Shown one piece after another: positions 38,140 through 47,439 of a stretch of DNA of 64,000 nt. The translations under genes were made by a program, and so were the position numbers. Source of the DNA: Lysobacter sp. A03 (GTDB lineage: Bacteria > Pseudomonadota > Gammaproteobacteria > Xanthomonadales > Xanthomonadaceae). Each line of letters begins with the position of its first letter. Position 1 is the first letter of the stretch. The stretch lies in assembly GCF_000855665.1 (NCBI RefSeq), contig NZ_JXSS01000106.1, positions 1 through 64,000 of the forward strand, written 5' to 3'. The notes under the pieces were generated by a model. The model worked only from the letters and a program-made list of their open reading frames with translations. It had not been told where the DNA came from and searched no databases.

Positions 38140-38475
38140 TTATCGGATGGCCGGCTTCGGGCCGGTTTCGCTGCTCACGGCCTGATTCGCGACGACGTCG
38201 ATCACGCGGTCCCTCTCGAAATAGACCGTGAACTGGGGATAGGACCAGCGATTGATTGTCGGCCACTGGCTTTTTTGACCGCCGCGCGGATCCAACCGCT
38301 GCGCGGGAGCGCCGTAACGTGCCTCCACCTGGGCCATGCTTGCTCCTCGGGCAGGCACCGCTGCCTGGTTGAGCTGCTCGGCGCGCTCGATCAAAAGCGT
38401 GTCGGCGGAGGCGGGCGCGGCGAACGCAATCAGTGCGAGCAGTGAAAGGCTGGCAATACCGGGTTTGATGGTCAT
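38140..38475 (-). CDS. Small periplasmic protein of unknown function
   Basis: 111 residues: a clear signal peptide (about 1-24, LLALIAFAAPASA) and a compact mature part with MAQVEARYGAPAQRLDPRGG and INRWSYPQFTVYFERDRV. The spacing of 'YGxP...W.Y....YF..D.V' recalls SmpA/BamE-like or SH3-like lipoprotein folds, a resemblance I can only suggest. It precedes aguA by 22 bases and is probably cotranscribed, but the reason is unclear. Similar small proteins are common in xanthomonads. Confidence 0.72.
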   Translation of the reverse strand: MTIKPGIASLSLLALIAFAAPASADTLLIERAEQLNQAAVPARGASMAQVEARYGAPAQRLDPRGGQKSQWPTINRWSYPQFTVYFERDRVIDVVANQAVSSETGPKPAIR

Positions 38476-38600
38476 TTCCTAAATTCCCTGGACGGATTCT
38501 GAAGCGGGATTGTAAGCACAAGCGCCGGATTGCCGCGTCGGGGCTAGCCGGAGCGGGATCGGCTTCACGTCCCGTCCCGGACGCAAGCTCCAGAACGCAG

Positions 38601-38620
38601 AAAACCGCCCGGAGGCGGCC
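38601..38620 (-). terminator. Rho-independent terminator after rpmJ
   Basis: On the minus strand, CCGCC and GGCGG pair across a 4-base loop and are followed by TTTTCTGCGTT. Short CCAGAA/TTCTGG arms (38590-38595 with 38621-38626) enclose it. It lies about 30 bases after the rpmJ stop. Confidence 0.55.
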
Positions 38621-38650
38621 TTCTGGCGAAGCGCAGGAAGCGCCCGTGGA

Positions 38651-38776
38651 TCAGCGCTGGCGCGCCTTGAAACGCGGGTTCGACTTGCAAATCACGAAGA
38701 CCTTGCCGCGACGGCGAACGACTTTGCAGTCGCGGTGACGGGCCTTCGCCGACTTCAGGGAGGACAGGACCTTCAT
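38651..38776 (-). CDS. rpmJ: 50S ribosomal protein L36 (zinc-ligand-poor, YkgO-like form)
   Basis: 41 residues, starting [14 protein letters not shown] and ending NPRFKARQR. It matches the YkgO-type L36 rather than the 38-residue four-ligand form: only two cysteines (17 and 29) remain, so the zinc ribbon is probably not filled. This form is zinc-independent, and in xanthomonads it seems to be the usual L36. It is a monocistronic gene with its own terminator, upstream of the small periplasmic gene and divergent from cmk. Confidence 0.93.
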   Translation of the reverse strand: MKVLSSLKSAKARHRDCKVVRRRGKVFVICKSNPRFKARQR

Positions 38777-38940
38777 GAGAGACCTCGGCAACAGTGGGGA
38801 ATTAGCAAGCCTGCAATGCTAGCGGGTTTTTGCATGGCGATCAAGCGCATGCGGGCGTTTCAAGACAGCCTGAGAGGCTCGCGACAGGTCCGGCGACAGC
38901 GCCAAGGTCTTTGCGCTGCTTCTGCGTGGTCGGCGGACGG

Positions 38941-38946
38941 CATAAT
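38941..38946 (+). promoter_or_regulatory. Candidate -10 element of a leaderless cmk transcript
   Basis: CATAAT ends 6 bases before the cmk ATG (38953), so the expected transcription start coincides with the start codon. No Shine-Dalgarno sequence is present. The sequence from the hexamer to the ATG (AATAGCGCGATG) closely matches that before nfuA (AATAGCGGCATG). Confidence 0.45.
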
Positions 38947-38952
38947 AGCGCG

Positions 38953-39651
38953 ATGAACAGCAGCCCAAGCGAAACAACATCCGATCCCGCCCCGGTTTTG
39001 ACGATAGACGGCCCGTCCGGGTCGGGCAAAGGAACCATCAGCCGCCTGGTGACCGCCAGGCTCGGGTGGCACTACCTCGACTCCGGGGCACTTTATCGCG
39101 CCGTCGGCGTCGCCGCAGGCTGGAAAGACATCGACCTGGGCGACCCGGCAGCGCTGGTGCGCTGCGCATTCGATACCCGGGTCGACTTTGAGGAGCGGGA
39201 AGACGGCTTGCGGGTCCTCGTCAACGGCACCGACGCCACCCACGAGCTGCGGATGGAAACCGCTGGTGCGGCCGCGTCGGCGATCGCGGCAATCGGCGAA
39301 GTACGCGAGGTGCTGAAGGAGCGGCAACGCGCGTTCCGGCGCCCGCCGGGCCTGGTTGCCGACGGCCGGGACATGGGCACGGTCATCTTCCCCGACGCGG
39401 CCCACAAGGTGTTCCTGACCGCCAGCGCGGACGAAAGAGCGCAAAGACGCTATAAGCAGTTGAAGGACAAGGGGGTTTCCGTTACATTTGCGGGGCTGCT
39501 GCGGGAGATTCTCGCCCGTGACGCCCGCGACGCGAACCGTGCCGTGGCACCTTTGCGACCGGCTGCAGACGCCGTGACCATTGATACCACGGGCATGGCA
39601 ATCGACGATGTGGTGGACAGGGTCCTGGCTTTGCTGGCCCCTGCGCAGTGA
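38953..39651 (+). CDS. cmk: Cytidylate kinase
   Basis: 232 residues. The P-loop is [15 protein letters not shown] (about 17-31). The CMP-binding segment has [27 protein letters not shown] is conserved in Cmk, and the lid region has RRYKQL and [13 protein letters not shown]. It phosphorylates CMP and dCMP to the diphosphates. Position upstream of rpsA is the classic cmk-rpsA arrangement of proteobacteria. The ATG at 38953 is chosen because upstream residues are unlike Cmk and a -10 box immediately precedes it. Confidence 0.95.
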   Translation: MNSSPSETTSDPAPVLTIDGPSGSGKGTISRLVTARLGWHYLDSGALYRAVGVAAGWKDIDLGDPAALVRCAFDTRVDFEEREDGLRVLVNGTDATHELRMETAGAAASAIAAIGEVREVLKERQRAFRRPPGLVADGRDMGTVIFPDAAHKVFLTASADERAQRRYKQLKDKGVSVTFAGLLREILARDARDANRAVAPLRPAADAVTIDTTGMAIDDVVDRVLALLAPAQ

Positions 39652-39834
39652 GCTTTACCGCAATACCGCTGTAACAATCCCGTCGCAATTCCGCGGCGGA
39701 TAAACCAACCGACACATGGTGCAGCTCCACCGCACCACATCAACGGGTGGGTCGACCACGTGCTGCTTGCGTTATCCCCTGTGGGAAACGATGCCAGCCG
39801 GTGCGACCCGTGTGTTCACACGGATATTTTCCTA

Positions 39835-41526
39835 ATGACCGAATCATTTGCAGAACTGTTCGAACAGAGCGAGCAGTACCTCTCGAACCTGAAGCCTGGC
39901 TCCATCGTTGTTGGTACCGTCGTCGAAGTCCGCAGCGACGTCGTGGTGATCAACGCCGGCCTGAAGTCCGAAGGCATCGTGCCCATCGAGCAGTTCCGTA
40001 ACGACGACGGCGAGATCGATATCGCTGTCGGTGACAAGATCAAGGTCGCGCTGGATGCCATCGAGAATGGCTTTGGCGAGACCGTCCTGTCGCGTGAGAA
40101 AGCCAAGCGCGCGATGGTGTGGGACGAGCTGGAAGAAGCGCTCGAGAACAACGAGACCATCACCGGCCGCATCAGTGGCAAGGTCAAGGGTGGTTTCACC
40201 GTCGACATCAAGGATGTCCGCGGCTTCCTGCCTGGCTCGCTGGTTGACGTCCGCCCCGTGCGTGACTCGACCTACCTGGAAGGCAAGGAACTCGAGTTCA
40301 AGCTGATCAAGCTGGACCGCAAGCGCAACAACATCGTCGTCTCCCGCCGTGCGGTGGTTGAGAGCGAGCACTCGGAAGAGCGCGAGCAGCTGATGGAGAA
40401 GCTGGTCGAGGGCGCGATCCTGAAGGGCGTGGTCAAGAACCTCACCGACTACGGCGCGTTCGTGGACCTGGGCGGTATCGACGGCCTGCTGCACATCACC
40501 GACATGGCCTGGAAGCGCGTGCGCCATCCGTCCGAAGTCGTCGAAGTCGGCCAGGAGCTGGACGTCCGCGTGCTCAAGTACGACCGTGAGCGCAATCGCG
40601 TCAGCCTCGGCCTGAAGCAGCTGGGCGAGGATCCGTGGGACAACATCGCCCGCCGTTACCCGGCCGACACCCGCGTGTTCGGCAAGGTCTCCAACGTCAC
40701 CGATTACGGCGCGTTCGTCGAGATTGAGCCAGGCGTCGAAGGCCTGGTGCACGTGTCCGAGATGGATTGGACCAACAAGAACGTCAACCCGTCCAAGATT
40801 GTGCAGGTCGGTGACGAGGTTCAGGTCATGGTGCTGGACGTGGACGAGGAGCGTCGCCGCATCTCGCTGGGCATGAAGCAGGTTTCGTCCAACCCGTGGG
40901 AGACCTTCGCGGTCCTGCACAAGAAGGGCGACAAGGTGGAAGGCCAGATCAAGTCGATCACCGACTTCGGCATCTTCATCGGCCTGGACGGCGGTATCGA
41001 TGGCCTGGTCCACCTGTCCGACATCAGCTGGAACACTACCGGCGAAGACGTGGTCCGCAACTACAAGAAGGGCGACACCCTGGAAGCCGTCGTGCTGGCC
41101 GTGGACCCGGAGCGCGAGCGCATCAGTCTGGGCGTGAAGCAGATGGAGCAGGACCCGTTCGGCCAGTTCATGGCGTCCAACACCCGTGGCTCGATCGTCA
41201 CCGGCAAGGTTACCGAAGTCGACGAGAAGGGCGCCACCATCGAGCTGGCGGACGGCATCGAAGGCTACGTGGCTGCGCGCGACATCTCCAAGGAGCGCGT
41301 GGAAGATGCCAGCAAGGTGCTCAAGGTCGGCGACGAGATCGAAGCTCGCTTCATCGGTATGGACCGCAAGGGCCGCACGATGCAGCTGTCGATCAAGGCA
41401 AAGGACGAGGCGGAAATGCAGGAAGCCGTCTCCGACTACAGCCGCGCCAGCGCGGAGGCAGCCAGCGGTACGACCAAACTGGGCGCGTTGCTGCGTGAGC
41501 AGTTGAACAGCAACAAGTCCGAGTAA
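39835..41526 (+). CDS. rpsA: 30S ribosomal protein S1
   Basis: 563 residues with six S1 (OB-fold) repeats. Domains 1-2 (about 20-170) bind the ribosome, and repeats 3-6 carry the conserved [29 protein letters not shown] and GATIELADG centres. S1 unwinds and recruits mRNA to the 30S subunit. The 183-base region between cmk and this start should hold its promoters and a leader that S1 is known to bind in E. coli for autoregulation. A terminator and ihfB follow, the standard order. Confidence 0.97.
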   Translation: MTESFAELFEQSEQYLSNLKPGSIVVGTVVEVRSDVVVINAGLKSEGIVPIEQFRNDDGEIDIAVGDKIKVALDAIENGFGETVLSREKAKRAMVWDELEEALENNETITGRISGKVKGGFTVDIKDVRGFLPGSLVDVRPVRDSTYLEGKELEFKLIKLDRKRNNIVVSRRAVVESEHSEEREQLMEKLVEGAILKGVVKNLTDYGAFVDLGGIDGLLHITDMAWKRVRHPSEVVEVGQELDVRVLKYDRERNRVSLGLKQLGEDPWDNIARRYPADTRVFGKVSNVTDYGAFVEIEPGVEGLVHVSEMDWTNKNVNPSKIVQVGDEVQVMVLDVDEERRRISLGMKQVSSNPWETFAVLHKKGDKVEGQIKSITDFGIFIGLDGGIDGLVHLSDISWNTTGEDVVRNYKKGDTLEAVVLAVDPERERISLGVKQMEQDPFGQFMASNTRGSIVTGKVTEVDEKGATIELADGIEGYVAARDISKERVEDASKVLKVGDEIEARFIGMDRKGRTMQLSIKAKDEAEMQEAVSDYSRASAEAASGTTKLGALLREQLNSNKSE

Positions 41527-41592
41527 TCCGGACCGGCGCGCTGTCCTCTCCGGACGGCTCGTTGTTGCCGTTACTTTGTTGTTGCAACACGA

Positions 41593-41624
41593 GTACGGCC
41601 CGGCTTTGGCCGGGCCGTACTTCG
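41593..41624 (+). terminator. Terminator after rpsA
   Basis: A perfect 12-bp stem (GTACGGCCCGGC at 41593-41604 with its complement at 41609-41620), a TTTG loop, and only a weak T-containing tail. It probably reduces read-through into ihfB rather than blocking it. Confidence 0.7.
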
Positions 41625-41681
41625 TTCGAAACAGCAACTCCCATATTTTGAAACGGCCACAAGCAGCCACTACAGACACTC

Positions 41682-41984
41682 ATGACCAAGTCCGAACTGA
41701 TCGAGATCCTGTCCCAGCGCCAGCCGCACCTCAAAGGCGAAGACGTAGATCTGGCAGTGAAGGCATTGCTCGAGATGATGGGGAGTTCACTCGCCGATGG
41801 CGAGCGCATCGAAGTGCGTGGCTTTGGCAGTTTCTCGCTGCACTACCGGCCGCCCCGCATGGGTCGCAACCCGCGAACGGGCGAGTCCGTTGCGCTGGCC
41901 GGGAAGCACGTGCCCCACTTCAAGCCAGGCAAGGAATTGCGCGAACGCGTCAGTGACGCGATGCCAGTGGATGAGGCCGATTGA
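41682..41984 (+). CDS. ihfB: Integration host factor subunit beta
   Basis: 100 residues of the HU/IHF family. [10 protein letters not shown] begins the helical dimer body, and the beta arm carries [22 protein letters not shown], with the prolines that intercalate into DNA. IHF bends DNA sharply for transcription control and recombination, pairing with an alpha subunit encoded elsewhere. Position between rpsA and lapA is standard for gammaproteobacteria. Confidence 0.96.
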   Translation: MTKSELIEILSQRQPHLKGEDVDLAVKALLEMMGSSLADGERIEVRGFGSFSLHYRPPRMGRNPRTGESVALAGKHVPHFKPGKELRERVSDAMPVDEAD

Positions 41985-42078
41985 ACCCGCCGCCGGCTAT
42001 CCACGGATCTGGGGCTGCCACGCCTACCCTGCGATCCGATGAGCTGTTTGTCATGGATGCGGCATCCAGGAGATTGTC

Positions 42079-42348
42079 ATGCGAGTGATCCGGTTTCTGG
42101 TGGCGATTGTTTGCCTGGCGTTTGGTGCAGTCCTGGGTGCGCTCAATCGGCAGCCGGTATCCATCGATGTCGGCTTTGGCCACGTCGCATCCAACCTCGG
42201 CATCGTGATGCTCGCGTGTCTGCTTGTTGGCGTGATCGTGGGTGGCATGGCGATTAGCGCCAGCGTGGTCTGGCCACTGCGTCGCCGCCTGGCCAACGCG
42301 CAGAAGCAGATCCCAACCGAGCCGTCCGTTGCAAAGGAAGTCCTGTAA
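42079..42348 (+). CDS. lapA: Lipopolysaccharide assembly protein LapA (DUF1049)
   Basis: 89 residues with two membrane helices (about 4-20 and 40-62) and a short cytoplasmic tail (LRRRLANAQKQIP). LapA is a partner of LapB in controlling LPS amount at the inner membrane. AGGAG precedes the ATG. lapB begins on the base after the stop codon, so the pair is translationally coupled. Confidence 0.9.
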   Translation: MRVIRFLVAIVCLAFGAVLGALNRQPVSIDVGFGHVASNLGIVMLACLLVGVIVGGMAISASVVWPLRRRLANAQKQIPTEPSVAKEVL

Positions 42349-43527
42349 ATGGACTTCATCAGCGAGTGGTTCTGGTTCTTTGTACTCGTGCCTCTGGCGG
42401 CCCTTGGCGGCTGGGTGGTGGGCCGACGCGGTGGTGAGAGACACAGCACTACGCAGGTAAGCCGGCTTTCCACCACCTACTTCCGCGGCCTCAACTATCT
42501 GCTGAACGAACAGCCGGACAAGGCCATCGAGCTTTTCCTGCATATCGCCGAACTCGACAAGGACACCTTCGAGACCCAAGTGGCACTAGGCCACCTGTTC
42601 CGGCGACGCGGCGAGGTGGACCGGGCCATTCGCCTGCATCAGGCGCTCGTGCAGCGTCCAGGCCTGAGCGACCAGCAGAAGGTGCAGGCACTGCTCGCTC
42701 TGGGCGAGGATTACATGAAGTCCGGTCTGCTGGATCGCGCGGAGACCGTGTTCAGCGATCTGGTCGACCTGGACATGCGCGCGCCGCTGGCCCTTCGGCA
42801 CTTGATCCACATCTACCAGTCTGAGCGCGAGTGGGACAAGGCAATTGAGAATGCCCAGCGCTACGAGGCCGCGACCGGTGAGTCGATGGGCAAGTTGATC
42901 GGTCAGTTCGAATGCGAGCTGGCTGATCGCCACCGTGCCGCCGGTGACGTACCGTCGGCGCGCGCTGCGGTCGCGCGCGCCTACCAGGCGGATGCCAATT
43001 CCGTCCGCGCCGGGATGCTGGAAGGGCGCCTGGAGGTGGAGTCGGGAAACGATGCCGGGGCGATCCGCGCCTTCGAGCGGGTTGCCCGTACGGACCCCGA
43101 TTACCTGCCCGAGGTGATGCCGGCGCTGTTGTCGTCCTACGAACGAACGGGCGATGGTTCCGGAGCAAGGGCGTTTCTTTCCGAAATGTGCGAGCACTAT
43201 CGTGGCATCGCCCCGGTCCTCGCGCTGACCAGGATGGTGGAGAGTCAGGACGGTGTTGCTGCCGCCCGCGCCTATCTGGCCAACGAGCTCAAGGATCGAC
43301 CTTCGGTGCGTGGTGAAGCCGCATTGATGGAGCTGAGCATCGCTGAGGGAGCGGATCCGCTGGCAACCCTCCACGACCTGAAGCACATCACCGAACAGTT
43401 GCTGGTCCGCAATCCGAGCTACCGCTGCAATCATTGCGGCTTCGGGGCCCGCAGCCATCATTGGCAATGTCCGAGCTGCAAGGAGTGGGGCACTGTCAAG
43501 CCACTCCTGAACTACGCGGTGGTGTGA
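42349..43527 (+). CDS. lapB: Lipopolysaccharide assembly protein LapB (YciM)
   Basis: 392 residues: one N-terminal membrane helix (about 4-24), a run of TPR repeats (about 35-345), and a C-terminal rubredoxin-like zinc/iron site with C360, C363, C374 and C377 (CNHCGFG and QCPSC). LapB presents LpxC to the FtsH protease and so limits lipid A synthesis, and it links lipid A enzymes to export. It abuts lapA and is followed 4 bases later by O-antigen initiation genes, tying LPS control to LPS supply. Confidence 0.94.
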   Translation: MDFISEWFWFFVLVPLAALGGWVVGRRGGERHSTTQVSRLSTTYFRGLNYLLNEQPDKAIELFLHIAELDKDTFETQVALGHLFRRRGEVDRAIRLHQALVQRPGLSDQQKVQALLALGEDYMKSGLLDRAETVFSDLVDLDMRAPLALRHLIHIYQSEREWDKAIENAQRYEAATGESMGKLIGQFECELADRHRAAGDVPSARAAVARAYQADANSVRAGMLEGRLEVESGNDAGAIRAFERVARTDPDYLPEVMPALLSSYERTGDGSGARAFLSEMCEHYRGIAPVLALTRMVESQDGVAAARAYLANELKDRPSVRGEAALMELSIAEGADPLATLHDLKHITEQLLVRNPSYRCNHCGFGARSHHWQCPSCKEWGTVKPLLNYAVV

Positions 43528-43531
43528 CCGC

Positions 43532-44512
43532 TTGCTCTTCTGGTTGCTCCTGCACTTCATGATTGCGGCGGCGGGGACGCTGTTGGCGCGCCGCTACGCG
43601 CTGCAGCGTGATCTCCTTGATCACCCCGGGGAGCGGCGTAGCCACCAGGTGGCCACCCCGCGCGGCGGCGGTATCGCGATCGTCGTTGCGGTGCTGGTCG
43701 CGATCGTGGCGCTCGTGCTGCGTGATCCGTCGCAACGCTGGTTGCTGGGCGGCTTCGGCGTCGGCCTCGTCCTGGTTGCAGCGGTTGGCATGATGGATGA
43801 CCACCGACCGTTGCCGGCCAGTCTGCGCCTGGCGGTCCACGCGCTCGCCGGAGTGGTCCTGGCGATCAGCGTGCAAATGGCGGCGGGGAATCCGTGGCTG
43901 TCCGTGTTCGCGTTCGTCTTGGCGGTCGCTCTGACCAACATCTGGAACTTCATGGACGGCATCAACGGCCTTGCCGCAAGTCAGGCCTTGCTGGTGGCGC
44001 TGGCACTGGCCTGGGTGTTGGGCGGCACGTGGGGCCTTCTGGCGGGCGCGCTGGCCGCGGCCTGTGCCGGCTTCCTGCCGTTCAATTTTCCGCGTGCACG
44101 CATCTTCCTGGGCGATGGCGGCAGTGGGGGCATTGGTTTCTGTCTCGCCGGGCTGGGAACAGTTGCAGCGATGACAGACCGGGCGGCGGCGCTTTGGCTG
44201 TTGTTGCCACTGTCCGCCTTTCTAGTGGATGCCGGCCTGACCCTGCTGATGCGGTTGGTTCAGCGGGAGCGATGGTGGGAAGCGCATACTCGACACGCTT
44301 ACCAGGCTTGGGCCCGCGTGGTTGGACACACAAGGGTCACATTGGCATACGCATCATGGACGGCGACGACTGTCGCCGTGATGATCGTGCTCGGCGCAAC
44401 GCCGGTTTCATTGGCGCTTACGCTGTGTGTGGTGACGTATCTGGCCGCATCGGTGGGCTGGTGGCGGCTGGAGCGAATGGAATCGCATATAAAAACAATA
44501 GGTGGCAAATGA
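43532..44512 (+). CDS. WecA-like polyprenyl-phosphate glycosyl-1-phosphate transferase
   Basis: 326 residues with about 10-11 membrane helices. WecA/MraY-family motifs are present: GMMDDHRPLPA (D89, D90), TNIWNFMDGINGLA (D142) and FLGDGGSGGIGF in the next cytoplasmic loop, plus a basic HTRHAYQ segment. It transfers a sugar-1-phosphate to undecaprenyl phosphate to begin O-antigen or a related polymer; the sugar (GlcNAc, QuiNAc or FucNAc) is not determined. The TTG start is supported by conserved N-terminal residues; ATG at 43559 is an alternative. Overlaps the next gene by ATGA. Confidence 0.88.
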   Translation: MLFWLLLHFMIAAAGTLLARRYALQRDLLDHPGERRSHQVATPRGGGIAIVVAVLVAIVALVLRDPSQRWLLGGFGVGLVLVAAVGMMDDHRPLPASLRLAVHALAGVVLAISVQMAAGNPWLSVFAFVLAVALTNIWNFMDGINGLAASQALLVALALAWVLGGTWGLLAGALAAACAGFLPFNFPRARIFLGDGGSGGIGFCLAGLGTVAAMTDRAAALWLLLPLSAFLVDAGLTLLMRLVQRERWWEAHTRHAYQAWARVVGHTRVTLAYASWTATTVAVMIVLGATPVSLALTLCVVTYLAASVGWWRLERMESHIKTIGGK

Positions 44513-46422
44513 TGAGATGGCGTGAGCGATGGTCCGGCGCGGTACCACGTTCGGCGGTGGTGGTGCACGACCTTGCGATGGTCTGGATCGTGTGGGTGGT
44601 CTTGCACCGGGTTCGTTACGGCGTGATGGTATCGCCGCCTGAATTGCCGTTGTGGTCGACAGAAATTGCGTTGGTGCTGGCCGCCCAGGGGTTGGTGTTC
44701 TGGCAGGTCGGCCTGTATCGGGGGCTGTGGCGCTTCGCCAGCGTTCCCGACCTGTGGAACATCTTCAAGGCCTGCGCGCTGGGGCTGTTTGCGATTGTTC
44801 TGGGCCTGTTTCTCTACAACCGGCTCGAGCTTGTCTCGCGCACCGTCCTTCTGATGTACCCATTCGTACTGATGGGCATGCTCGGGGCGCCGCGACTTCT
44901 GTATCGCGCATGGAAGGACAGCAACAGCGATCAAACCGACGCCGCGTCCGTTCGCATCCTGATCCTTGGTGCCGGCCATGCCGGCGATGCACTGGTCCGC
45001 GACCTGCGTCGTCTAGGGTCGTATCAGCCCGTAGGCTTTCTGGATGATGCGCGCCGTCTTCGCGGAAGCAAGGTGCAGGGCATTCCGGTTCTTGGCGGTG
45101 TGGAAGAGGTGGCCGAAATCGCCCGTGAGACTGCGGCTCGGCTTCTGGTCATAGCAATGCCCTCGGCAACCGCAAACGAAATGCAGCGCGTTGTTGCGGC
45201 GTGCGAGCGTTCGGGTTTGCCCTTCCGGATGGTGCCTCGACTGCGCGACACCCTGGAAGGTCGGTCCCTGCCGGGGCAGTTGAAGGAAGTCGCCATTGAG
45301 GATCTGCTCGGACGCCAGCAGGTGTTGCCCGACTGGAAAGCGATCCGCAGCTGGCTGGGTGCGCGCGCGGTTCTGGTCACCGGCGCAGGCGGTTCTGTCG
45401 GATCGGAGCTGTGCAGGCAGTGCGCGCGTCACGGCGCGCGCCGCATTGCGATGGTGGAGCAGGACGAGTTCGCCCTCATAACCGTCTTGGCCAGCTTGCG
45501 CCGTGACTTTCCGGATCTTGAGTACATCCCGGTGCTTGGCGATTGCGGCGATCCCGCGGTTATCCGGCACGCGCTTGAGGCGTCGCAGCCCGAAGCTGTT
45601 TTCCACGCAGCAGCCTACAAGCAGGTGCCCCTGCTGGAGACGCAGCTCCGCGAGGCCGTACGCAACAATGTACTGGCGACCGAGACGGTTGCCCGCGCCT
45701 GCCGCGAGGCGGATGTCGGCACCTTCGTGTTGATCTCGACCGACAAGGCGGTGGATCCGGGCAACATCCTGGGCGCCACGAAGCGTCTTGGCGAGATGGT
45801 CTGTCAGTCGCTGGTGGACCCGCGCAGTACCCGGTTCGTTACGGTGCGCTTCGGCAACGTGCTGGATTCGGCAGGTAGCGTGGTGCCCCTGTTCCGTGAG
45901 CAGATCCGCCAGGGTGGGCCGGTGACAGTCACCGATCCCGAAGTGACGCGCTACTTCATGACCATCCCGGAAGCCTGCCAGTTGATCCTCCAGGCATCGG
46001 CGATCGGCAGCCAGGAGGCTATCTACACGCTCGACATGGGGGAACCGGTGCCAATCAGGCTGCTGGCCGAACAGATGATCCGGTTGGCCGGCAAGCAGCC
46101 GGGACGCGATGTGTCGATCGTCTACACAGGACTGCGGGCGGGCGAGAAGCTGCACGAGACCCTGTTCCACGCCGACGAACGCTATCGCGCCACCGCGCAC
46201 CCGAAGATCCTGCAGGCTGAACCCCGCGCCGTGGTTGCCAGTGACATCCACCAGGCGCTTGAGCGGCTGCGCGATGCCTCCGGCCGCTATGACCTGTCCG
46301 CGCTCGACATCGTCCTGCGACGTACGGTGCCCGAATTCCAGCCGATCGGATCGCATGCGGTTCCGGTCGCCGCTCCCACCACGGTGGTCGCGTTCCCCAC
46401 CCACGCTTCAAGGAAGAATTGA
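44509..46422 (+). CDS. Nucleoside-diphosphate-sugar epimerase/dehydratase (WbpM/CapD-like)
   Basis: 637 residues: four N-terminal membrane helices (about 15-130), a CoA-binding-like Rossmann domain (about 147-260, ILILGAGHAGDAL), then a CapD-type SDR domain (about 285-600) with TGAGGSVGSE, AAAYKQVPLLE and STDKAVDPGNILGATKR. It resembles the WbpM/FlaA1 group, 4,6-dehydratases of UDP-GlcNAc that start the synthesis of QuiNAc, FucNAc or bacillosamine. It is coupled to the WecA-like transferase (ATGA) and to galU (TGATG), which fits a route making the first O-antigen sugar. Confidence 0.9.
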   Translation: MMRWRERWSGAVPRSAVVVHDLAMVWIVWVVLHRVRYGVMVSPPELPLWSTEIALVLAAQGLVFWQVGLYRGLWRFASVPDLWNIFKACALGLFAIVLGLFLYNRLELVSRTVLLMYPFVLMGMLGAPRLLYRAWKDSNSDQTDAASVRILILGAGHAGDALVRDLRRLGSYQPVGFLDDARRLRGSKVQGIPVLGGVEEVAEIARETAARLLVIAMPSATANEMQRVVAACERSGLPFRMVPRLRDTLEGRSLPGQLKEVAIEDLLGRQQVLPDWKAIRSWLGARAVLVTGAGGSVGSELCRQCARHGARRIAMVEQDEFALITVLASLRRDFPDLEYIPVLGDCGDPAVIRHALEASQPEAVFHAAAYKQVPLLETQLREAVRNNVLATETVARACREADVGTFVLISTDKAVDPGNILGATKRLGEMVCQSLVDPRSTRFVTVRFGNVLDSAGSVVPLFREQIRQGGPVTVTDPEVTRYFMTIPEACQLILQASAIGSQEAIYTLDMGEPVPIRLLAEQMIRLAGKQPGRDVSIVYTGLRAGEKLHETLFHADERYRATAHPKILQAEPRAVVASDIHQALERLRDASGRYDLSALDIVLRRTVPEFQPIGSHAVPVAAPTTVVAFPTHASRKN

Positions 46423-47321
46423 TGTCCTCACGTATTCGCAAAGCGGTGTTCCCGGTCGCAGGGTTGGGAACCCGTTTCCTTCCCGCCACCAAGACCGTGC
46501 CCAAGGAGATGTTGCCGATCATCGACCGGCCACTCATCCAGTACGCCGTCGATGAGGCGATCGAGGCCGGTTGCGACACGCTGGTGTTCGTGACCAACCG
46601 CTACAAGCATGCCGTCGCCGATTACTTCGACAAGGCCTACGAGCTGGAAGACAAGCTGGAGGCCGCCGGGAAGCTCGAGCAACTCGAGCTCGTGCGCAAC
46701 CCGCTCCCCCCGGGCGTGCGAGCGGTGTTCGTAACCCAGACTGAGGCGCTCGGCCTGGGTCACGCGGTCTTGTGCGCCAAGCCGGTGATCGGCAATGAAC
46801 CGTTCGCGGTCATCCTCCCCGACGACCTGATCTGGAACCGCGGTGCGGGTGCGTTGAAGCAGATGGCCGACGCCGCCGAAGCCAGCGGCGCCAGCGTCAT
46901 CGCGGTGCAGGACGTGGAGCGGGAGAAGACCGGCAGCTATGGGATCGTCGCCACTGACGAATTCAACGGCCGTCAGGGGCGCATCCGCGCAATCGTCGAA
47001 AAACCCAGTCCTGCCGATGCGCCCAGCACCCTGGCCGTGGTGGGTCGTTATGTGCTCAGCCCACGCATCTTCGAGCTGCTGGAAGGCACGACCCCGGGGT
47101 CTGGCGGCGAGATACAGCTCACCGACGCCATTGCCACGTTGCTGGTGGAGGAGGTCGTTGATGCCTACCGGTTCCAGGGGACGCGTTTCGATTGCGGAAC
47201 GCACCTTGGATTGATCGGCGCCACCATCCGCTACGCGCTGGACCACGAGAAGCTCAGCGAGGCAGCGCAGGGAATGATGCGCGACGCATTGCATGAAATG
47301 GGCCTGCGCGAACTGGAGTAG
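46422..47321 (+). CDS. galU: UTP-glucose-1-phosphate uridylyltransferase
   Basis: 299 residues. The nucleotidyltransferase start AVFPVAGLGTRFLPATKTVP, the PKEMLPIIDRPLIQYAVDEA metal and sugar region, the LPDDLIW motif and VEKPSPADAPS are all diagnostic of GalU. It makes UDP-glucose for LPS, exopolysaccharide and trehalose. The ATG at 46422 overlaps the preceding stop (TGATG), with AGGAAG upstream. It is the last gene of the lapAB-to-galU run and ends at a strong bidirectional terminator. Confidence 0.96.
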   Translation: MSSRIRKAVFPVAGLGTRFLPATKTVPKEMLPIIDRPLIQYAVDEAIEAGCDTLVFVTNRYKHAVADYFDKAYELEDKLEAAGKLEQLELVRNPLPPGVRAVFVTQTEALGLGHAVLCAKPVIGNEPFAVILPDDLIWNRGAGALKQMADAAEASGASVIAVQDVEREKTGSYGIVATDEFNGRQGRIRAIVEKPSPADAPSTLAVVGRYVLSPRIFELLEGTTPGSGGEIQLTDAIATLLVEEVVDAYRFQGTRFDCGTHLGLIGATIRYALDHEKLSEAAQGMMRDALHEMGLRELE

Positions 47322-47377
47322 GGCGTCCGGGTGGTGCGCGGGATTGTCCCGCCCGAGTCAGGGGACAAACGAGTAAA

Positions 47378-47417
47378 AACGAAGGGAGCCGGGCGTTTTC
47401 GCCCGGCTCCCTTCGTT
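47378..47417. terminator. Bidirectional terminator between galU and fadA
   Basis: A 17-bp perfect stem (47378-47394 with 47401-47417) around the loop GTTTTC, flanked by A-rich and T-rich sides. Outer complementary tracts (AAACGAG at 47367-47373 and CTCGTTT near 47431) extend the fold. It serves the convergent galU and fadA genes. Confidence 0.93.
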
Positions 47418-47439
47418 CGTTTCATTTTGCTCGTTTTAC

